Of a stretch of DNA of 64,000 bases, positions 35,176 to 44,540 are shown piece after piece. Source of the stretch: Terriglobus tenax (GTDB lineage: Bacteria > Acidobacteriota > Terriglobia > Terriglobales > Acidobacteriaceae). Location of the stretch: contig NZ_JAGSYA010000003.1 of the NCBI RefSeq assembly GCF_025685395.1, forward strand, positions 1-64,000, read 5' to 3'. A model generated the notes under the pieces. It was not told the DNA's origin, searched no databases, and saw only the letters and a program-made list of their open reading frames with translations. The translations under genes and the position numbers were made by a program. Position 1 is the first letter of the stretch. The number at the start of each line of letters is the position of its first letter.

Positions 35176-38100
35176 TTAGAAGGTGTAGGCCACCTTGATG
35201 CGGATCTGACGTGCAAGCTGGAAGATGCTCGGCTTGCCGTACTGGTTGGAGAAGTTACGCGCAAGCGAGTTTGCGTAACCGATGTAGTCCCAGTTGGTTT
35301 CGTACAGTTGATAGTTATAGCCGGTTGGGTTGGTGCTGTTGGGTACGGTCAGGTTCACCGCAGCCGTAGTCAGACCTTCCACATAGGCCATGACAGCATG
35401 CTGGTTCAGCAGGTTCTGGAAGTTCATTTCCACGCCGAACTTGCGGTTCTCGTGTTCTTTGCTTACATGCACGTAGTGCGAGAGGCTGGCATCCGTCTGG
35501 GTATAGGCCGGCGTTCTGTACCCGTGAATGATGCCGTCGCTGACCAGATTGCCGCTGCTGTCCAGATGAACTTTGACGAAGTTCCCCTGGTTCTCCACGA
35601 ACTGCACCGCAGAGGTGGAACCAACGGTACCTACCGCTGTCGACACTGGTGTTCCCTGGAAGATCGCCTGCGAAAGTCCAAGTTGCGACTCGCCCAGGAT
35701 CCACTTCTGCCGGAACGAACCGAAGGCCTGGAAGGTATTCGGACGGTCCGTGGGGAGCGGGCCGCTCAGCGGGTCTCCATGGGAAGTGAACTGCATGGTC
35801 GGGACATCGAAGGAGCGGTTGTTGCTGGGGGCGTGGCGTCCACCCGAGCTATCCGTGACAAAGGTGCTGGTTTCACCCGGGTAGTTTCCGTAAAGGCGGC
35901 TGTATGTGTAGAAGCCTTTGACGAACCACTTACTTCCCATCGTCTTCTGGACGCTGACCTCAAAGCCGTCGTAGTTACGCACAGCCTTCGGCTGGGCGGG
36001 GCAGGTTGGGCAGATGCCGGTGGCATTCAGGAAGGCCGCGGCATTGGCCGTGTTGTTGCTCACGGCTTTGTCATAGATATTCGGAAGCGCGCGATGGACA
36101 AAGTCCGTATACGGAGTTCCTGGATTGCCGATATAGAAGCCAAAGTTGTCGTTCAGGCCCATGTCTTCAATCGTCCAGTCCAGGCGCTTGCGGGCATACC
36201 GTGCGGAGATGGTCAGCGTCGGCGTCATCGCAAACTCTGATCCCACCACCCACTCGTGCTGCTGCATCGGCTTGATGTTCGGGTCAACGCCAGGGTCAGC
36301 CGGCGAGTTGTTGAAGGCGCGGTTATCCAGGTTCTCGATAAAGCGGCCTGGTCCGCCGCCGGTTGCGTTGACGTCAGTTACAGCATTGGATGTTACTCCC
36401 GCCGCGGCTCCGGAGGCGCCGCAGCCATGGCGCACACCATCAGAACCTGCCGGCGCCGTCGGCACAATAGCCGTGTAATTCGGGTTATCCAACGTGTAGA
36501 CGCAGTTATGCCAGTAGTTACCGCCGAATGATCCCTGCGGCAGGCCAAACTTCATCAGGTCAAAGAACTTGCCATAGCTTCCATAGACCTTCAGCTTGCC
36601 GTTATGCAGCACGTCATACGCCACGCCGATGCGTGGAGCCACCTTCTGTGAAAAGTTAAAGCTGATGCTTGGCGCCGATGGGATGTACGGCGGCAGGTAT
36701 TCTTTGTCGAAGCGAACACCTGCATTGATGGTCAGGCCGCTATGACCCACCTGCCATCCGTCCTGTATGTACAGCGCCTGGCTGTCACCGGAAGCCTTGC
36801 CTAGGACGTTGTTGCCGTCCACAACCGTAAAGTAGCCATACTTGCCGCGGCATGTGCCGTAGGTCGAGGTATAGGCCGTGCCTGTGGGGGTGGTGCCAAC
36901 ACCAGCGGGATACGCAGTCTGGTTGGCGCTGATGATCGGGTCGCATACATTCGCGCCCGTACCTACTGAGTAGTTTTGTCCATAGAAGACCTGCACGTAG
37001 GCATAATCAAATTTCTGTTGTGTGTCCGTTCCCTGGCGCATCCACGCATAGCCCACCTTGAAGGTATGGGTACCTGCCCATCCTGTCTGGATATGTTGAA
37101 TGTCGGCGGTCAGCTGCTTGCGCTTGTATGCGTCATACACGGTCGGTTGGTTAGGGCCAATGTTATTGAAGCCGCTGGTATTGCGGTATGCGGTCGGAAT
37201 TGTTTCACCGGTCGAGGTCTGCACCGTGGAGCTTGCGCCGGCCGTGCCGCTGTAAAGATAGCGAAGTCCCTGCGCTGTGCCGCGTGAGCCATTGTTCTGG
37301 AACGAATATCCATAACGGACGGTGGCAAGCGTAGTGGAGTTGATGGTGTAATCGGCACCAAAGCTGTAGACAGCGCTCGGAGCCACCCAACCGCCATCGG
37401 CACGGAAGGTCGTTGGGTCCGTGGTCGCGCTGGAGTTGGTCTGACCGATCTTGCTTTCCGGATTAGGCAACTGGCCTACGGAACGTGTAATTGCATTCGT
37501 CCAGTTGGCAAAAAGATGAAGCTTGCTAGTCGCGGAATAATCCACACGGGCAAAGGCAAAGTGCGTGTCCGTGTTCTGGTAGAAGGTGCGCGGACCAGGA
37601 TTAGTCGCCGTAAAATTCGCATCGCGGCGAATGCGGATAAAGTCGGGAACATAGCTTGCGAAAAGGCTGAGCCGGTCCTTCAGCAGTGGCCCGCCAATCG
37701 TGAAGCCAGGATCAACAATACGATAGTGGTCCTGTCTGGCGATGTAGTACTCGTAGGGAGCATCAATACGGCCTACGGCACCCTGTCCTGGAACCGAGCG
37801 CAGGCCGCAGGACGTATTGTAAAGCGTGTAGTAGTTCGGCCCCTGGAAACCGCACTGGTCGTTTGCGTTCAACGCACTTGACCGGTAGTAGCCAAAGAGT
37901 GAGCCATGCCAATTATTGGTCCCGCGTGGTTGAATGATGTTAATGACGCCACCCAGCGCGCCTCCGTATTCGGCTTCAAAGCTCGAGCTTTTCACCTGCA
38001 CATCCTGAACAAACTCCATCGGGATACTGACACCGACACCACCACTCTTTACAGAGCTGATGTTGACGCCGTCCGAGGAGTAAACATTCTCCGAGTCGGA

Positions 38101-38664
38101 TGCACCGTCAATCTGGAATCCGCCGTTACGGTTTGAACTGGTGCTCTGCAGCGGCTCCTGGCGGGAACCCGGAGCAAACGGAATGACCGACGCAAACGAC
38201 CTGCCCTTGGGAATCTCCTGCAGAATTTCGTTGGAAACTGTGGTCTCTACTTTCGATTGCGTAACATCGACGATGGCAAGCGTATCCGTGACGTCAATAA
38301 TCGTTTCCGCACCCACGGCCATCTTCAGGTTCAAACTTGGAAGGTCACCTGCATTCAGTTGAAGATTGGTGGCTTTGGCTGTCATTCCCTGGCCGGATAC
38401 CGTAAGCGTGTACACGCCAGGGGGAAGAGCGCTCAGGCGATAGTAGCCGCGATTATCGGTTGTTACCCTGCGTGCTTGAAGCAGCTTTTCGCTGGTAGCC
38501 TCTACCGTCGCTCCCGCAACAACTGCTCCTGTTGGATCGGTGATGACGCCTTGAATCGCGGCGGTCGTTTCCTGCGCAAAGCTTGCAGGCACGGCCAGTA
38601 TCGCGAATACAAAGAGACTCAACCCCACCGCCAGTTGGCGGAGGGCATAGGTTAGATTTCGCAT
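35176..38664 (-). CDS. TonB-dependent receptor, Oar-like, with carboxypeptidase-like N-domain
   Basis: 1162 residues from MRNLTYALRQL; signal peptide ends near ASFAQE. Residues about 30-115 form a carboxypeptidase-regulatory-like beta-sandwich (AAIQGVITDPTGAVVAGATV), followed by a plug domain (VTQSKVETTVSNEILQEIPKG, then GFQIDGASDSENVYSSDG) and a long beta-barrel ending in a C-terminal aromatic (KVAYTF). Receptors of this type in Acidobacteria are large outer-membrane proteins that take up carbohydrates or other ligands. Ligand unknown. No sigma or transporter gene is near. Confidence 0.93.
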   Translation of the reverse strand: MRNLTYALRQLAVGLSLFVFAILAVPASFAQETTAAIQGVITDPTGAVVAGATVEATSEKLLQARRVTTDNRGYYRLSALPPGVYTLTVSGQGMTAKATNLQLNAGDLPSLNLKMAVGAETIIDVTDTLAIVDVTQSKVETTVSNEILQEIPKGRSFASVIPFAPGSRQEPLQSTSSNRNGGFQIDGASDSENVYSSDGVNISSVKSGGVGVSIPMEFVQDVQVKSSSFEAEYGGALGGVINIIQPRGTNNWHGSLFGYYRSSALNANDQCGFQGPNYYTLYNTSCGLRSVPGQGAVGRIDAPYEYYIARQDHYRIVDPGFTIGGPLLKDRLSLFASYVPDFIRIRRDANFTATNPGPRTFYQNTDTHFAFARVDYSATSKLHLFANWTNAITRSVGQLPNPESKIGQTNSSATTDPTTFRADGGWVAPSAVYSFGADYTINSTTLATVRYGYSFQNNGSRGTAQGLRYLYSGTAGASSTVQTSTGETIPTAYRNTSGFNNIGPNQPTVYDAYKRKQLTADIQHIQTGWAGTHTFKVGYAWMRQGTDTQQKFDYAYVQVFYGQNYSVGTGANVCDPIISANQTAYPAGVGTTPTGTAYTSTYGTCRGKYGYFTVVDGNNVLGKASGDSQALYIQDGWQVGHSGLTINAGVRFDKEYLPPYIPSAPSISFNFSQKVAPRIGVAYDVLHNGKLKVYGSYGKFFDLMKFGLPQGSFGGNYWHNCVYTLDNPNYTAIVPTAPAGSDGVRHGCGASGAAAGVTSNAVTDVNATGGGPGRFIENLDNRAFNNSPADPGVDPNIKPMQQHEWVVGSEFAMTPTLTISARYARKRLDWTIEDMGLNDNFGFYIGNPGTPYTDFVHRALPNIYDKAVSNNTANAAAFLNATGICPTCPAQPKAVRNYDGFEVSVQKTMGSKWFVKGFYTYSRLYGNYPGETSTFVTDSSGGRHAPSNNRSFDVPTMQFTSHGDPLSGPLPTDRPNTFQAFGSFRQKWILGESQLGLSQAIFQGTPVSTAVGTVGSTSAVQFVENQGNFVKVHLDSSGNLVSDGIIHGYRTPAYTQTDASLSHYVHVSKEHENRKFGVEMNFQNLLNQHAVMAYVEGLTTAAVNLTVPNSTNPTGYNYQLYETNWDYIGYANSLARNFSNQYGKPSIFQLARQIRIKVAYTF

Positions 38665-39049
38665 CAGACGGACCTCTCGAAACAATGAATTGGGCCGGAC
38701 CTCTTTTGGATCCATGCCTCTTCGTTTATGTAGTGAACTCGCTGCTTTGTCGCAGACTCTGGGACGTAAGACAATTGCCGCGGTTTACGTTGTTTTATGC
38801 GGAAGACCCCAATAACCCATCACGACCGACAGGAGTAGACGTAGCTTCGTAAGTCGCAACTTAGGATGTACCGGGAAATTCCGTAATTCAGCTTGAGAGC
38901 CCCCCGGCGGCTTGTCAAGAATATTTAGTCGATTGATAGAAAAGGTTTTACAAACCGTGTGCTCGAAATACAGCTTTAATTTGCTCTGAGACGCAAAAAA
39001 AGGCGCTCCTCCAGGGGAGCGCCTTTTTTGCAACAATTACCTGTTGTAG
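38665..39049. other. 385-nt upstream region of the TonB-dependent receptor
   Basis: Relatively AT-rich. On the minus strand TTGACA (38918 to 38913) is a full -35 match, with only a weak -10 (CAAGCT) at 17 nt. The rest, up to the terminator at 38995-39029, carries no supported ORF; nothing else is recognised. Confidence 0.4.
38995..39029 (-). terminator. Terminator of the M28 peptidase gene
   Basis: Stem AGGCGCTCC / GGAGCGCCT flanked by A7 on the left and T6 on the right, so on the minus strand the hairpin runs into a T7 tract. It lies 21 nt after the stop at 39050. Confidence 0.88.
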
Positions 39050-40561
39050 CTACTCGCGCGGTGCGGCGGAGTGGTGTCCAACAAGCTGCCCGTCCATGTC
39101 TGCCAGTACATAGCTCAGCACGGCCAGCAGGGCAATGTTCTTGCGGAAGTCTTCCTTGTCCACCTTGTCCAGCGTGTCGGCTTCCGTGTGGTGCCAGTCG
39201 AAGTAGTGCTCGCCCACCGTGCGCGGCGACAGCGAAGGAACACCGGCGGCAACAATCGGACCGATGTCTGATCCGCCGCCATTCGGCGTCAGCGAGTCCG
39301 CGCCGATCGGCTTCAGCAGGGAAGCAATCTGCTTCATCGTCTCCCACGACTTCTTCTCTTCCGGCGTCAGCTTGGACTCATCCGGTTCACGCGGACCGCC
39401 CATCATGGCTGCCATGCCGGCGGCCGCGCTGGGGTTGGCGCCTGCCTGGCGGCGAGCCACGGAGGCGGACGGTGCTCCGCCGCCGGCAACGGTATAGCCA
39501 ATGCCCAGCGGACGCTCCACGCCACCGTCGGACTCAATTGCGGCCACATGGTTCTTCACGCTGTCTCCCAGGCCTTTCAGGTAGGCGCGTCCGCCGGATC
39601 CGCCGTTCTCCTCGTTCACCCAGAAGACAACACGTAGCGTGCGCTTGGGCTTCAGACCAAGCTTGTGGATCAGGTTCACGGCCTCAAAGCAGCTGATGAT
39701 GCCGCCACCATCGTCCTGGGCTCCCTGGCCTACATCCCAGCTATCAATGTGGCCGCCCAGAACCACTACCTGCTCCGGATGCTCGGTGCCGGGAATCTCG
39801 CCGATCACGTTGCCGGCCTTCTGATCGGCCTCCTGGTGAGCTTCCATCTTCAGGTGGACCTTGACCTCGCCTTCCTTGGCCAACCGCTCCAGCAGAAGAG
39901 CGTCTTCCACGGAGATGGCGGCGGCGGGAATCTTCGGCTGGCTCTCGTCATAGCGCAGCGTGCCGGTATGCGGCGTCTGCAGCGCTAGCCCCGTGGCCGA
40001 GCGTACCAGCACCGCCACGGCGCCCTTGGCTGCGGCGCGAGAGGCGCCGGTGGTGCGGTGCATCGAGCCTACGCCATAACCCTTCCAGCCGGGGTTGAAG
40101 ACCACAATCTTGCCCTTCACCTGCTCTGCCGGAATCGTCTCCAGCGCAGCCAGATCCGGTACGAACAGGATCGGCGCGGTAATGCCTTCCGCGGGGGTGC
40201 CCACGCTCATGCCCAGGCCCAGCATGTGCAGCGGCTTGTTGAATGGAGCCGTGATCGACGCCTCTTCCTGGCCGCGCACCCAGTGCGGCACCATGGCTTC
40301 TTCAATATGCACATTCTGGAAGCCGGCCTTCTTCATCGTCTCCGCGCCCCAGTCCAGCGCCTTCAGCAGAGCATCGGAACCCGACAGGCGCTTGCCCACA
40401 TGGTCGGTCAGGTAGGCGAGAGTGTCGTAGCCCTCGGTGTCCTTCATCGCCGCAGCGATGATCTTGTCGGCGTCAGCCTTGTATTTATCCGCAATCGGCC
40501 CACTCTGGGCGACGGCGGATGCAGCGAGAACAACAGGCACAAACAGACGGAGCGTCTTCAC
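39050..40561 (-). CDS. Secreted M28 family zinc peptidase with PA-like domain
   Basis: 503 residues from a GTG start (VKTLRLFVP); AAGGGA about 10 nt upstream. Signal peptide to ASAVAQ. A protease-associated-like insert (about residues 110-200, FVPDLAALETIPAEQVKGKIVVFN) precedes the catalytic domain: VLGGHIDSWDVGQGAQDDGGG (His, Asp), WVNEENGG (Glu pair), AIESDGG (Asp) and HTEADT. It resembles the plasma glutamate carboxypeptidase/M28B group. An exported aminopeptidase or carboxypeptidase role follows from the family. Confidence 0.92.
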   Translation of the reverse strand: MKTLRLFVPVVLAASAVAQSGPIADKYKADADKIIAAAMKDTEGYDTLAYLTDHVGKRLSGSDALLKALDWGAETMKKAGFQNVHIEEAMVPHWVRGQEEASITAPFNKPLHMLGLGMSVGTPAEGITAPILFVPDLAALETIPAEQVKGKIVVFNPGWKGYGVGSMHRTTGASRAAAKGAVAVLVRSATGLALQTPHTGTLRYDESQPKIPAAAISVEDALLLERLAKEGEVKVHLKMEAHQEADQKAGNVIGEIPGTEHPEQVVVLGGHIDSWDVGQGAQDDGGGIISCFEAVNLIHKLGLKPKRTLRVVFWVNEENGGSGGRAYLKGLGDSVKNHVAAIESDGGVERPLGIGYTVAGGGAPSASVARRQAGANPSAAAGMAAMMGGPREPDESKLTPEEKKSWETMKQIASLLKPIGADSLTPNGGGSDIGPIVAAGVPSLSPRTVGEHYFDWHHTEADTLDKVDKEDFRKNIALLAVLSYVLADMDGQLVGHHSAAPRE

Positions 40562-40670
40562 GGAAGCATTCCCTTGCTGAACAGATTTTTGTTGCTGTGC
40601 CAACAAGTGTACTGCGGTTGATTCAGAAGATGGATCGGAGAAATCCCACGGCGACTTTCCTTCGGCCTGC

Positions 40671-40755
40671 CATCCCAACCGAAACGCAAGGTAGCGGAGG
40701 GAGGCTGCATCTTCGCCTTTCTTGTCTTTTCTTATCCTGCAAGGATCTGTTTCTC
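40671..40755 (+). repeat. Two tandem family A repeats (copies 14-15)
   Basis: First unit: CCATCCCAACCGAAACGCAAGGTAGCGGAGGGAGGCTGC. Second: CTTATCCTGCAAGGATCTG, with ATCCT / AGGAT around GCA. Linker CTTTCTTGTCTTT as in copies 12-13. Confidence 0.55.
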
Positions 40756-40769
40756 TAGCCGCCTGGGAC

Positions 40770-40796
40770 CCCATCCATCGCACCGCGATGGTGGGA
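40770..40796. repeat. Family C hairpin, copy 4
   Basis: CCCATCCATCGC / GCGATGGTGGG with one bulge and a short loop, following family A copy 15 by 15 nt. Confidence 0.5.
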
Positions 40797-40823
40797 AATC
40801 GTGCGCGCGCAGTTTTGCTAAGG

Positions 40824-40843
40824 GCACGGCTTCAGCCGTGCCG
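40824..40843. repeat. Family B palindrome, copy 1
   Basis: GGCACGGCT-TC-AGCCGTGCC, a 9-bp perfect arm pair. The same palindrome, with only the centre changed, lies at 58864-58883. Confidence 0.65.
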
Positions 40844-40907
40844 CCAAGGCTCTCTTATAAGAAATCAGACCGCCGTTCTTGCTGGGAAGCATCTGTTTCT
40901 CCGCAAC

Positions 40908-40940
40908 GCAAAAGGCCCACGCATCGCGTGGGCCTTTTGC
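40908..40940 (-). terminator. Terminator of the M23 peptidase gene
   Basis: Perfect 15-bp stem GCAAAAGGCCCACGC / GCGTGGGCCTTTTGC with a 3-nt loop, 16 nt after the stop at 40957. Confidence 0.85.
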
Positions 40941-40956
40941 CGGAACAGAAAAAGTT

Positions 40957-41919
40957 CTAGTGGTTGCCGGCGACCGTCATCGTGCTGGCATAGCTCTCAC
41001 GCAGATACTTGTGCGGGTTCACCGGTGTATTGCGGATGCGGACCTCGTAATGAACGTGCGATCCGGTCGAGCGGCCCGAGTGACCGGCAAAGCCGATAAT
41101 CTGCCCGCGCGTCACCTGCTGCCCGGTCGTTACATTGAAGCCGGAAAGATGGCCATAGACCGTCTTCAGGTTGTGGCCGTGATCGATTACCACTTCAAGG
41201 CCATAGCCATTACCGAAGGCGGCCATTTCCACCATGCCGTCCGCGGTGGCGCGTACCGGGGTTCCCAGTACGGCAGAGATGTCTACGCCCTTGTGGAACT
41301 CGCCTTCGCCATTCCCCAGGATTGGGTCTTCACGCTGGCCGAAGCTGGAGGTAATCGGTCCCATGACCGGCCATAGGGAAGGAGCGTCCGCAATCGTCTC
41401 CCAGTCCGAAATACTGCTCATGCCGCCCAGGCGGTTGGTCTGGAACGACGGCGCAAGCACGCGGGCCGTCAGGCCGGAACTGGCGGAGTTGCGCAGCGTA
41501 TAGAAGGTGTCCAGCGATTTGAAGTAGCTGTTGTCGACCAGCGGAGCTGAGGCGGGATCCTTGGGCTCCAGGAGCTTGGCCGTCGAGGATCCGGCAAGCT
41601 TGCTCGTTGTCAATCCGTACAGGGCAGAGACCTCGTTCGCCAACGCGCCGAGGGAGGCCACCTGTACATCCTTTTCGTGGTTCGCCTTCTGCAGGCGGGC
41701 GTAATCCTGGCGCAGCGATTCACGGTCCTGGCGAAGCTGGTTGAAGCGCGCCGTCTTGATCAGCATCCGCGAATAGGAGCCGGCCAGGCCGACGATGGTA
41801 AACAGACCCACCACCGCCGCGGCGACAAAGATATAGGCGTAATGCAGAGGAACAGGAACCTTGTTCAGATTTCCCTGCTCATCACGCGAGACGAAGACAA
41901 TGTAAAAGCGCTTCTTCAA
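40957..41919 (-). CDS. M23 family membrane-anchored metallopeptidase
   Basis: 320 residues if started at the TTG giving (M)KKRFYIVFVSRDEQG, the usual family start; a longer GTG start at 42000 is open. One membrane helix (about residues 22-47) and a coiled coil (about 50-90, SLRQDYARLQKANHEKD) precede the peptidase domain. Zinc ligands are in HKGVDIS (His, Asp) and GSHVHYEVR (His-x-His). Enzymes of this layout cut peptidoglycan cross-links or, when inactive, activate amidases at division. The start choice is the main uncertainty. Confidence 0.88.
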   Translation of the reverse strand: MKKRFYIVFVSRDEQGNLNKVPVPLHYAYIFVAAAVVGLFTIVGLAGSYSRMLIKTARFNQLRQDRESLRQDYARLQKANHEKDVQVASLGALANEVSALYGLTTSKLAGSSTAKLLEPKDPASAPLVDNSYFKSLDTFYTLRNSASSGLTARVLAPSFQTNRLGGMSSISDWETIADAPSLWPVMGPITSSFGQREDPILGNGEGEFHKGVDISAVLGTPVRATADGMVEMAAFGNGYGLEVVIDHGHNLKTVYGHLSGFNVTTGQQVTRGQIIGFAGHSGRSTGSHVHYEVRIRNTPVNPHKYLRESYASTMTVAGNH

Positions 41920-42108
41920 TAGACTGCCGCAGCCTTTAAGCCCGGTCTTCGGCCGCGAATACGTGTCTGCGGCACAGAGGCCCGGCGTTTCCACACCCAC
42001 GAATCGAAATTGCCAATCCGCATTTGTGTCTGCCGATGTCTCCAGGGCGATTGTTCCATTCTAGTGGCCTGACCAGCGGAAGGCAACCATTCAGGGTATG
42101 TTTCTACT

Positions 42109-43056
42109 ATGCGCGGCGAGCTTGCCATGATCGAGGAAATCCGGCGTAAGTCTTTGCACAGCAACAGCTTTGTCCGGATGGGCATTGGTGATGATGCTGC
42201 TGTGCTGCGACCCCGGCGGGGGGAAGAATTGGTCGTTACGACAGACTTTTCCCTCGAAAGCGTCCACTTCGCGGAGTTTCATCCGTCGTTTTCGGTGGGA
42301 TACCGCTGCCTGGCGCGGGGCATCAGCGATGTCGCCGCCATGGGTGGGCGTCCTTTGGCAGCGTTCTTGAGCATCGCTTTGTCGCCCAAATGGGCGCAAA
42401 ACAGCGCTTATATGCGCGATTTTCTGCGCGGATTGCACGCATTGGCAGCGCAATTTGACGTTGTTCTCGCCGGTGGCGACACTGCCGGCGCTCCCGGCCC
42501 GCACACCGTGGCCGACGTCATCGTCATCGGAGCCGTCCCGCGGGGAAAGGCCCTCCTGCGCAGCGGAGCACGCCCGGGAGACCGTATTTATGTCACCGGA
42601 ACCCTGGGAGGCGCCGCCGCCGAGCTGGAGGCATTGCGCTCCGCTCCAGAGAGCTTCCGCAAAGCGAAGCCCAATGGCACGCATCCCCATCTGTTTCCCC
42701 AGCCAAGGGTGGCGGTGGGGCGCCGGCTGGTCGGAATAGCGTCCAGCTGCATGGACATCAGCGACGGTATTTCCACGGACCTGCGCCATCTCTGCAAGGC
42801 GTCAGGTGTGGGGGCAAGTCTCGACGCTGAACGGCTTCCCCTCGCCGCCGGCGCCACCCTGGAACAGGCGCTGCATGGCGGCGAAGACTATGAACTGCTA
42901 TTCACCACCAGCCGCAGAGTTCCGCGTAGCCTTGCAGGAGTACCGGTTACAGAGATCGGAAGAATAACGGAAGATAAGGCGGTTCGCCTGGTCCGCGATG
43001 GACGGCAGAAGCTCCTGCGCCGTGGCGGATGGGAGCATCTAAAGGAACGTGCCTAG
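42109..43056 (+). CDS. thiL: Thiamine-monophosphate kinase
   Basis: 315 residues. ThiL phosphorylates thiamine monophosphate to the active pyrophosphate. Marks are RMGIGDDAAVL near the N-terminus (ATP/Mg2+ Asp pair), TTDFSLESVHF, ARGISDVAAMGG, AGGDTAG, CMDISDGISTDL and HGGEDYELLF. It is the only thiamine gene here and has no riboswitch-like leader. The start ATG at 42109 gives MRGELAMIEEIRR; the ATG at 42127 is less likely. Divergent from the M23 gene. Confidence 0.95.
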   Translation: MRGELAMIEEIRRKSLHSNSFVRMGIGDDAAVLRPRRGEELVVTTDFSLESVHFAEFHPSFSVGYRCLARGISDVAAMGGRPLAAFLSIALSPKWAQNSAYMRDFLRGLHALAAQFDVVLAGGDTAGAPGPHTVADVIVIGAVPRGKALLRSGARPGDRIYVTGTLGGAAAELEALRSAPESFRKAKPNGTHPHLFPQPRVAVGRRLVGIASSCMDISDGISTDLRHLCKASGVGASLDAERLPLAAGATLEQALHGGEDYELLFTTSRRVPRSLAGVPVTEIGRITEDKAVRLVRDGRQKLLRRGGWEHLKERA

Positions 43057-43081
43057 CCTACACGCAGCATGACAGCAACTA

Positions 43082-43138
43082 AAGTAACCAAAAGTGGTAT
43101 AGGTGAAGCTTACCTTAGGCTTTATTTTGGTATTACTT
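43082..43138. promoter_or_regulatory. Inverted repeat upstream of the GGDEF-like/EAL gene
   Basis: AAGTAACCAAAA (43082-43093) and TTTTGGTATTACTT (43125-43138) are near-inverted copies; between them GGTGAAGCTTACC (43102-43114) is nearly palindromic. The stretch is much more AT-rich than its surroundings. TTGACC (43136-43141) and TATAAA follow with 14 nt spacing. Confidence 0.4.
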
Positions 43139-43188
43139 GACCGATTTGTCATGTGCTATAAAGTGGCAATCTCTTCAGGGCCATCATT

Positions 43189-44478
43189 ATGGGAATCTGT
43201 GACATTCCTTCGCAGTCGCTGTTGAGCGACCGTGAGGTATTCCGTGCGCACGTGCAGGAAGCGATCGATGCAAGCCGCTCCGGCGGGACGCAAGTGGCCG
43301 TTTTTCTGATTGATATTCATCGTCTCTACGAGATTTGTTCCTCCCTCCCTGAGCGGGAAGCGGAGAATTTTCTGCAGGAACTGGCCCGTCGCGTGTGTCA
43401 GGCATGTCCGCCGGACCAGGTGACAGGCCGGATTCGTCTGGATGAGATGGTGGTGCTGCTGCGCCGGACCAGCCGGGAAGAGGTAAACCGTGTGGGCGAG
43501 GCGCTGCTGCGGGCCTTCAGCGTGCCGGTACCGGTCGGGCTCAGCGGAGAGATCCGTCTGACGGCGAGTATCGGAGTCAGTCTTCTTCCGTCCAGCAACC
43601 CCACGGTCACACATCTGATGCGGCGCGCCGATGCGGCGCTGAGCATGGCGCGGCGGTCCACCGGCGAGCGGCTCTTTCTCTATGACTCCGCGGCGGAAGA
43701 GGCTGAGCAACGTCAGGTGGAGTTGGAGCGGGAACTGCGGCAGGTGCTGGTGACAGGTGGCCTGTTCCTGGAGTTCCAGCCGATCGTGCACCTGGCCACC
43801 GGCACGATGACCGGCGCGGAGACATTATTACGTTGGCGGACCGAAAGTGGCGGCCTGATTATGCCGGGACTCTTTGTCCCTCTGGCCGAGCATGCCGGGA
43901 TGATGGTGGCCATTGGGGGATGGGTGATCCGAGAAGCCTTCCGGCAGTGGACCACCCTGAAAGGGCACTCCCAGCTGAGGCTGGCGGTGAATGTGACGGC
44001 ATCGCAACTGGCCGATCCGCAGCTTCTGGATGTGGTGGAGGCCGGGGTGGCCGAGACCGCCGTCAACCTGGATGAGGTGGAGTTTGAGATCACCGAAAAC
44101 ACGCTGTTGCGGGAAGACCCGCGCTCGATCCAGCAGATGTATGCCCTGCGCGAGATGGGCATCAAGATCGTTGTGGACGACTTCGGGACCGGATATTCGA
44201 GCATCGGTTACCTGCGGCGGTTCCCGGTAGACCGGTTGAAGATTGACCGCAGCTTTGTGATGAACATTCCCGAAAGCCAGAAGGACTGCGCTCTAACCAG
44301 GGCGGTGCTGGCCATGAGCGAGCATCTGGGGATTCCGGTGGTGGCCGAGGGAGTAGAGCGCGAGGAACAGCGGCGCTTCCTGGAACTGCACGGATGTTCT
44401 GAGGCGCAGGGATATCTGTTCTCTCCGCCGGTGAAGATGAATGTGCTGGAAAAATTGCCGCTGCTGAAACTGGATTGA
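43189..44478 (+). CDS. Degenerate GGDEF plus EAL protein (c-di-GMP phosphodiesterase candidate)
   Basis: 429 residues, no membrane helix. The N-terminal GGDEF-like domain (to about residue 165) has RLDEM (83-87) in place of GGDEF, so cyclase activity is not expected; it may still bind GTP. The EAL domain has E211-T-L for EAL, retaining the Glu, plus NVTASQL, EFEITEN, VVDDFGTGYSS (Asp330/331), LKIDRSF, VVAEGVE and QGYLFSPP, so metal ligands appear intact. It should hydrolyse c-di-GMP in the cytosol. An inverted-repeat region lies upstream. It stands before the metal-efflux unit, 62 nt away. Confidence 0.92.
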   Translation: MGICDIPSQSLLSDREVFRAHVQEAIDASRSGGTQVAVFLIDIHRLYEICSSLPEREAENFLQELARRVCQACPPDQVTGRIRLDEMVVLLRRTSREEVNRVGEALLRAFSVPVPVGLSGEIRLTASIGVSLLPSSNPTVTHLMRRADAALSMARRSTGERLFLYDSAAEEAEQRQVELERELRQVLVTGGLFLEFQPIVHLATGTMTGAETLLRWRTESGGLIMPGLFVPLAEHAGMMVAIGGWVIREAFRQWTTLKGHSQLRLAVNVTASQLADPQLLDVVEAGVAETAVNLDEVEFEITENTLLREDPRSIQQMYALREMGIKIVVDDFGTGYSSIGYLRRFPVDRLKIDRSFVMNIPESQKDCALTRAVLAMSEHLGIPVVAEGVEREEQRRFLELHGCSEAQGYLFSPPVKMNVLEKLPLLKLD

Positions 44479-44540
44479 GTACGTCTTACTGGAGAGTGCG
44501 CCGCAATTGTTAAGGATTCGCGCTCTGGAAGTGCTCTACA

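Larger units (their letters stand above)
40562..40956. other. 395-nt intergenic stretch rich in repeats
   Basis: No ORF supported. From left to right: the M28 leader, two family A units (40671-40712, 40724-40755), a family C stem (40770-40796), a family B palindrome (40824-40843) and the M23 terminator (40908-40940). It is the densest repeat stretch in the window. Confidence 0.6.

Noticed and set aside
38890-38918. Strong sigma-70 promoter before the 1162-residue receptor
   Set aside because: TTGACA is exact but the -10 at 17 nt is CAAGCT, so the call was kept only as a weak note.
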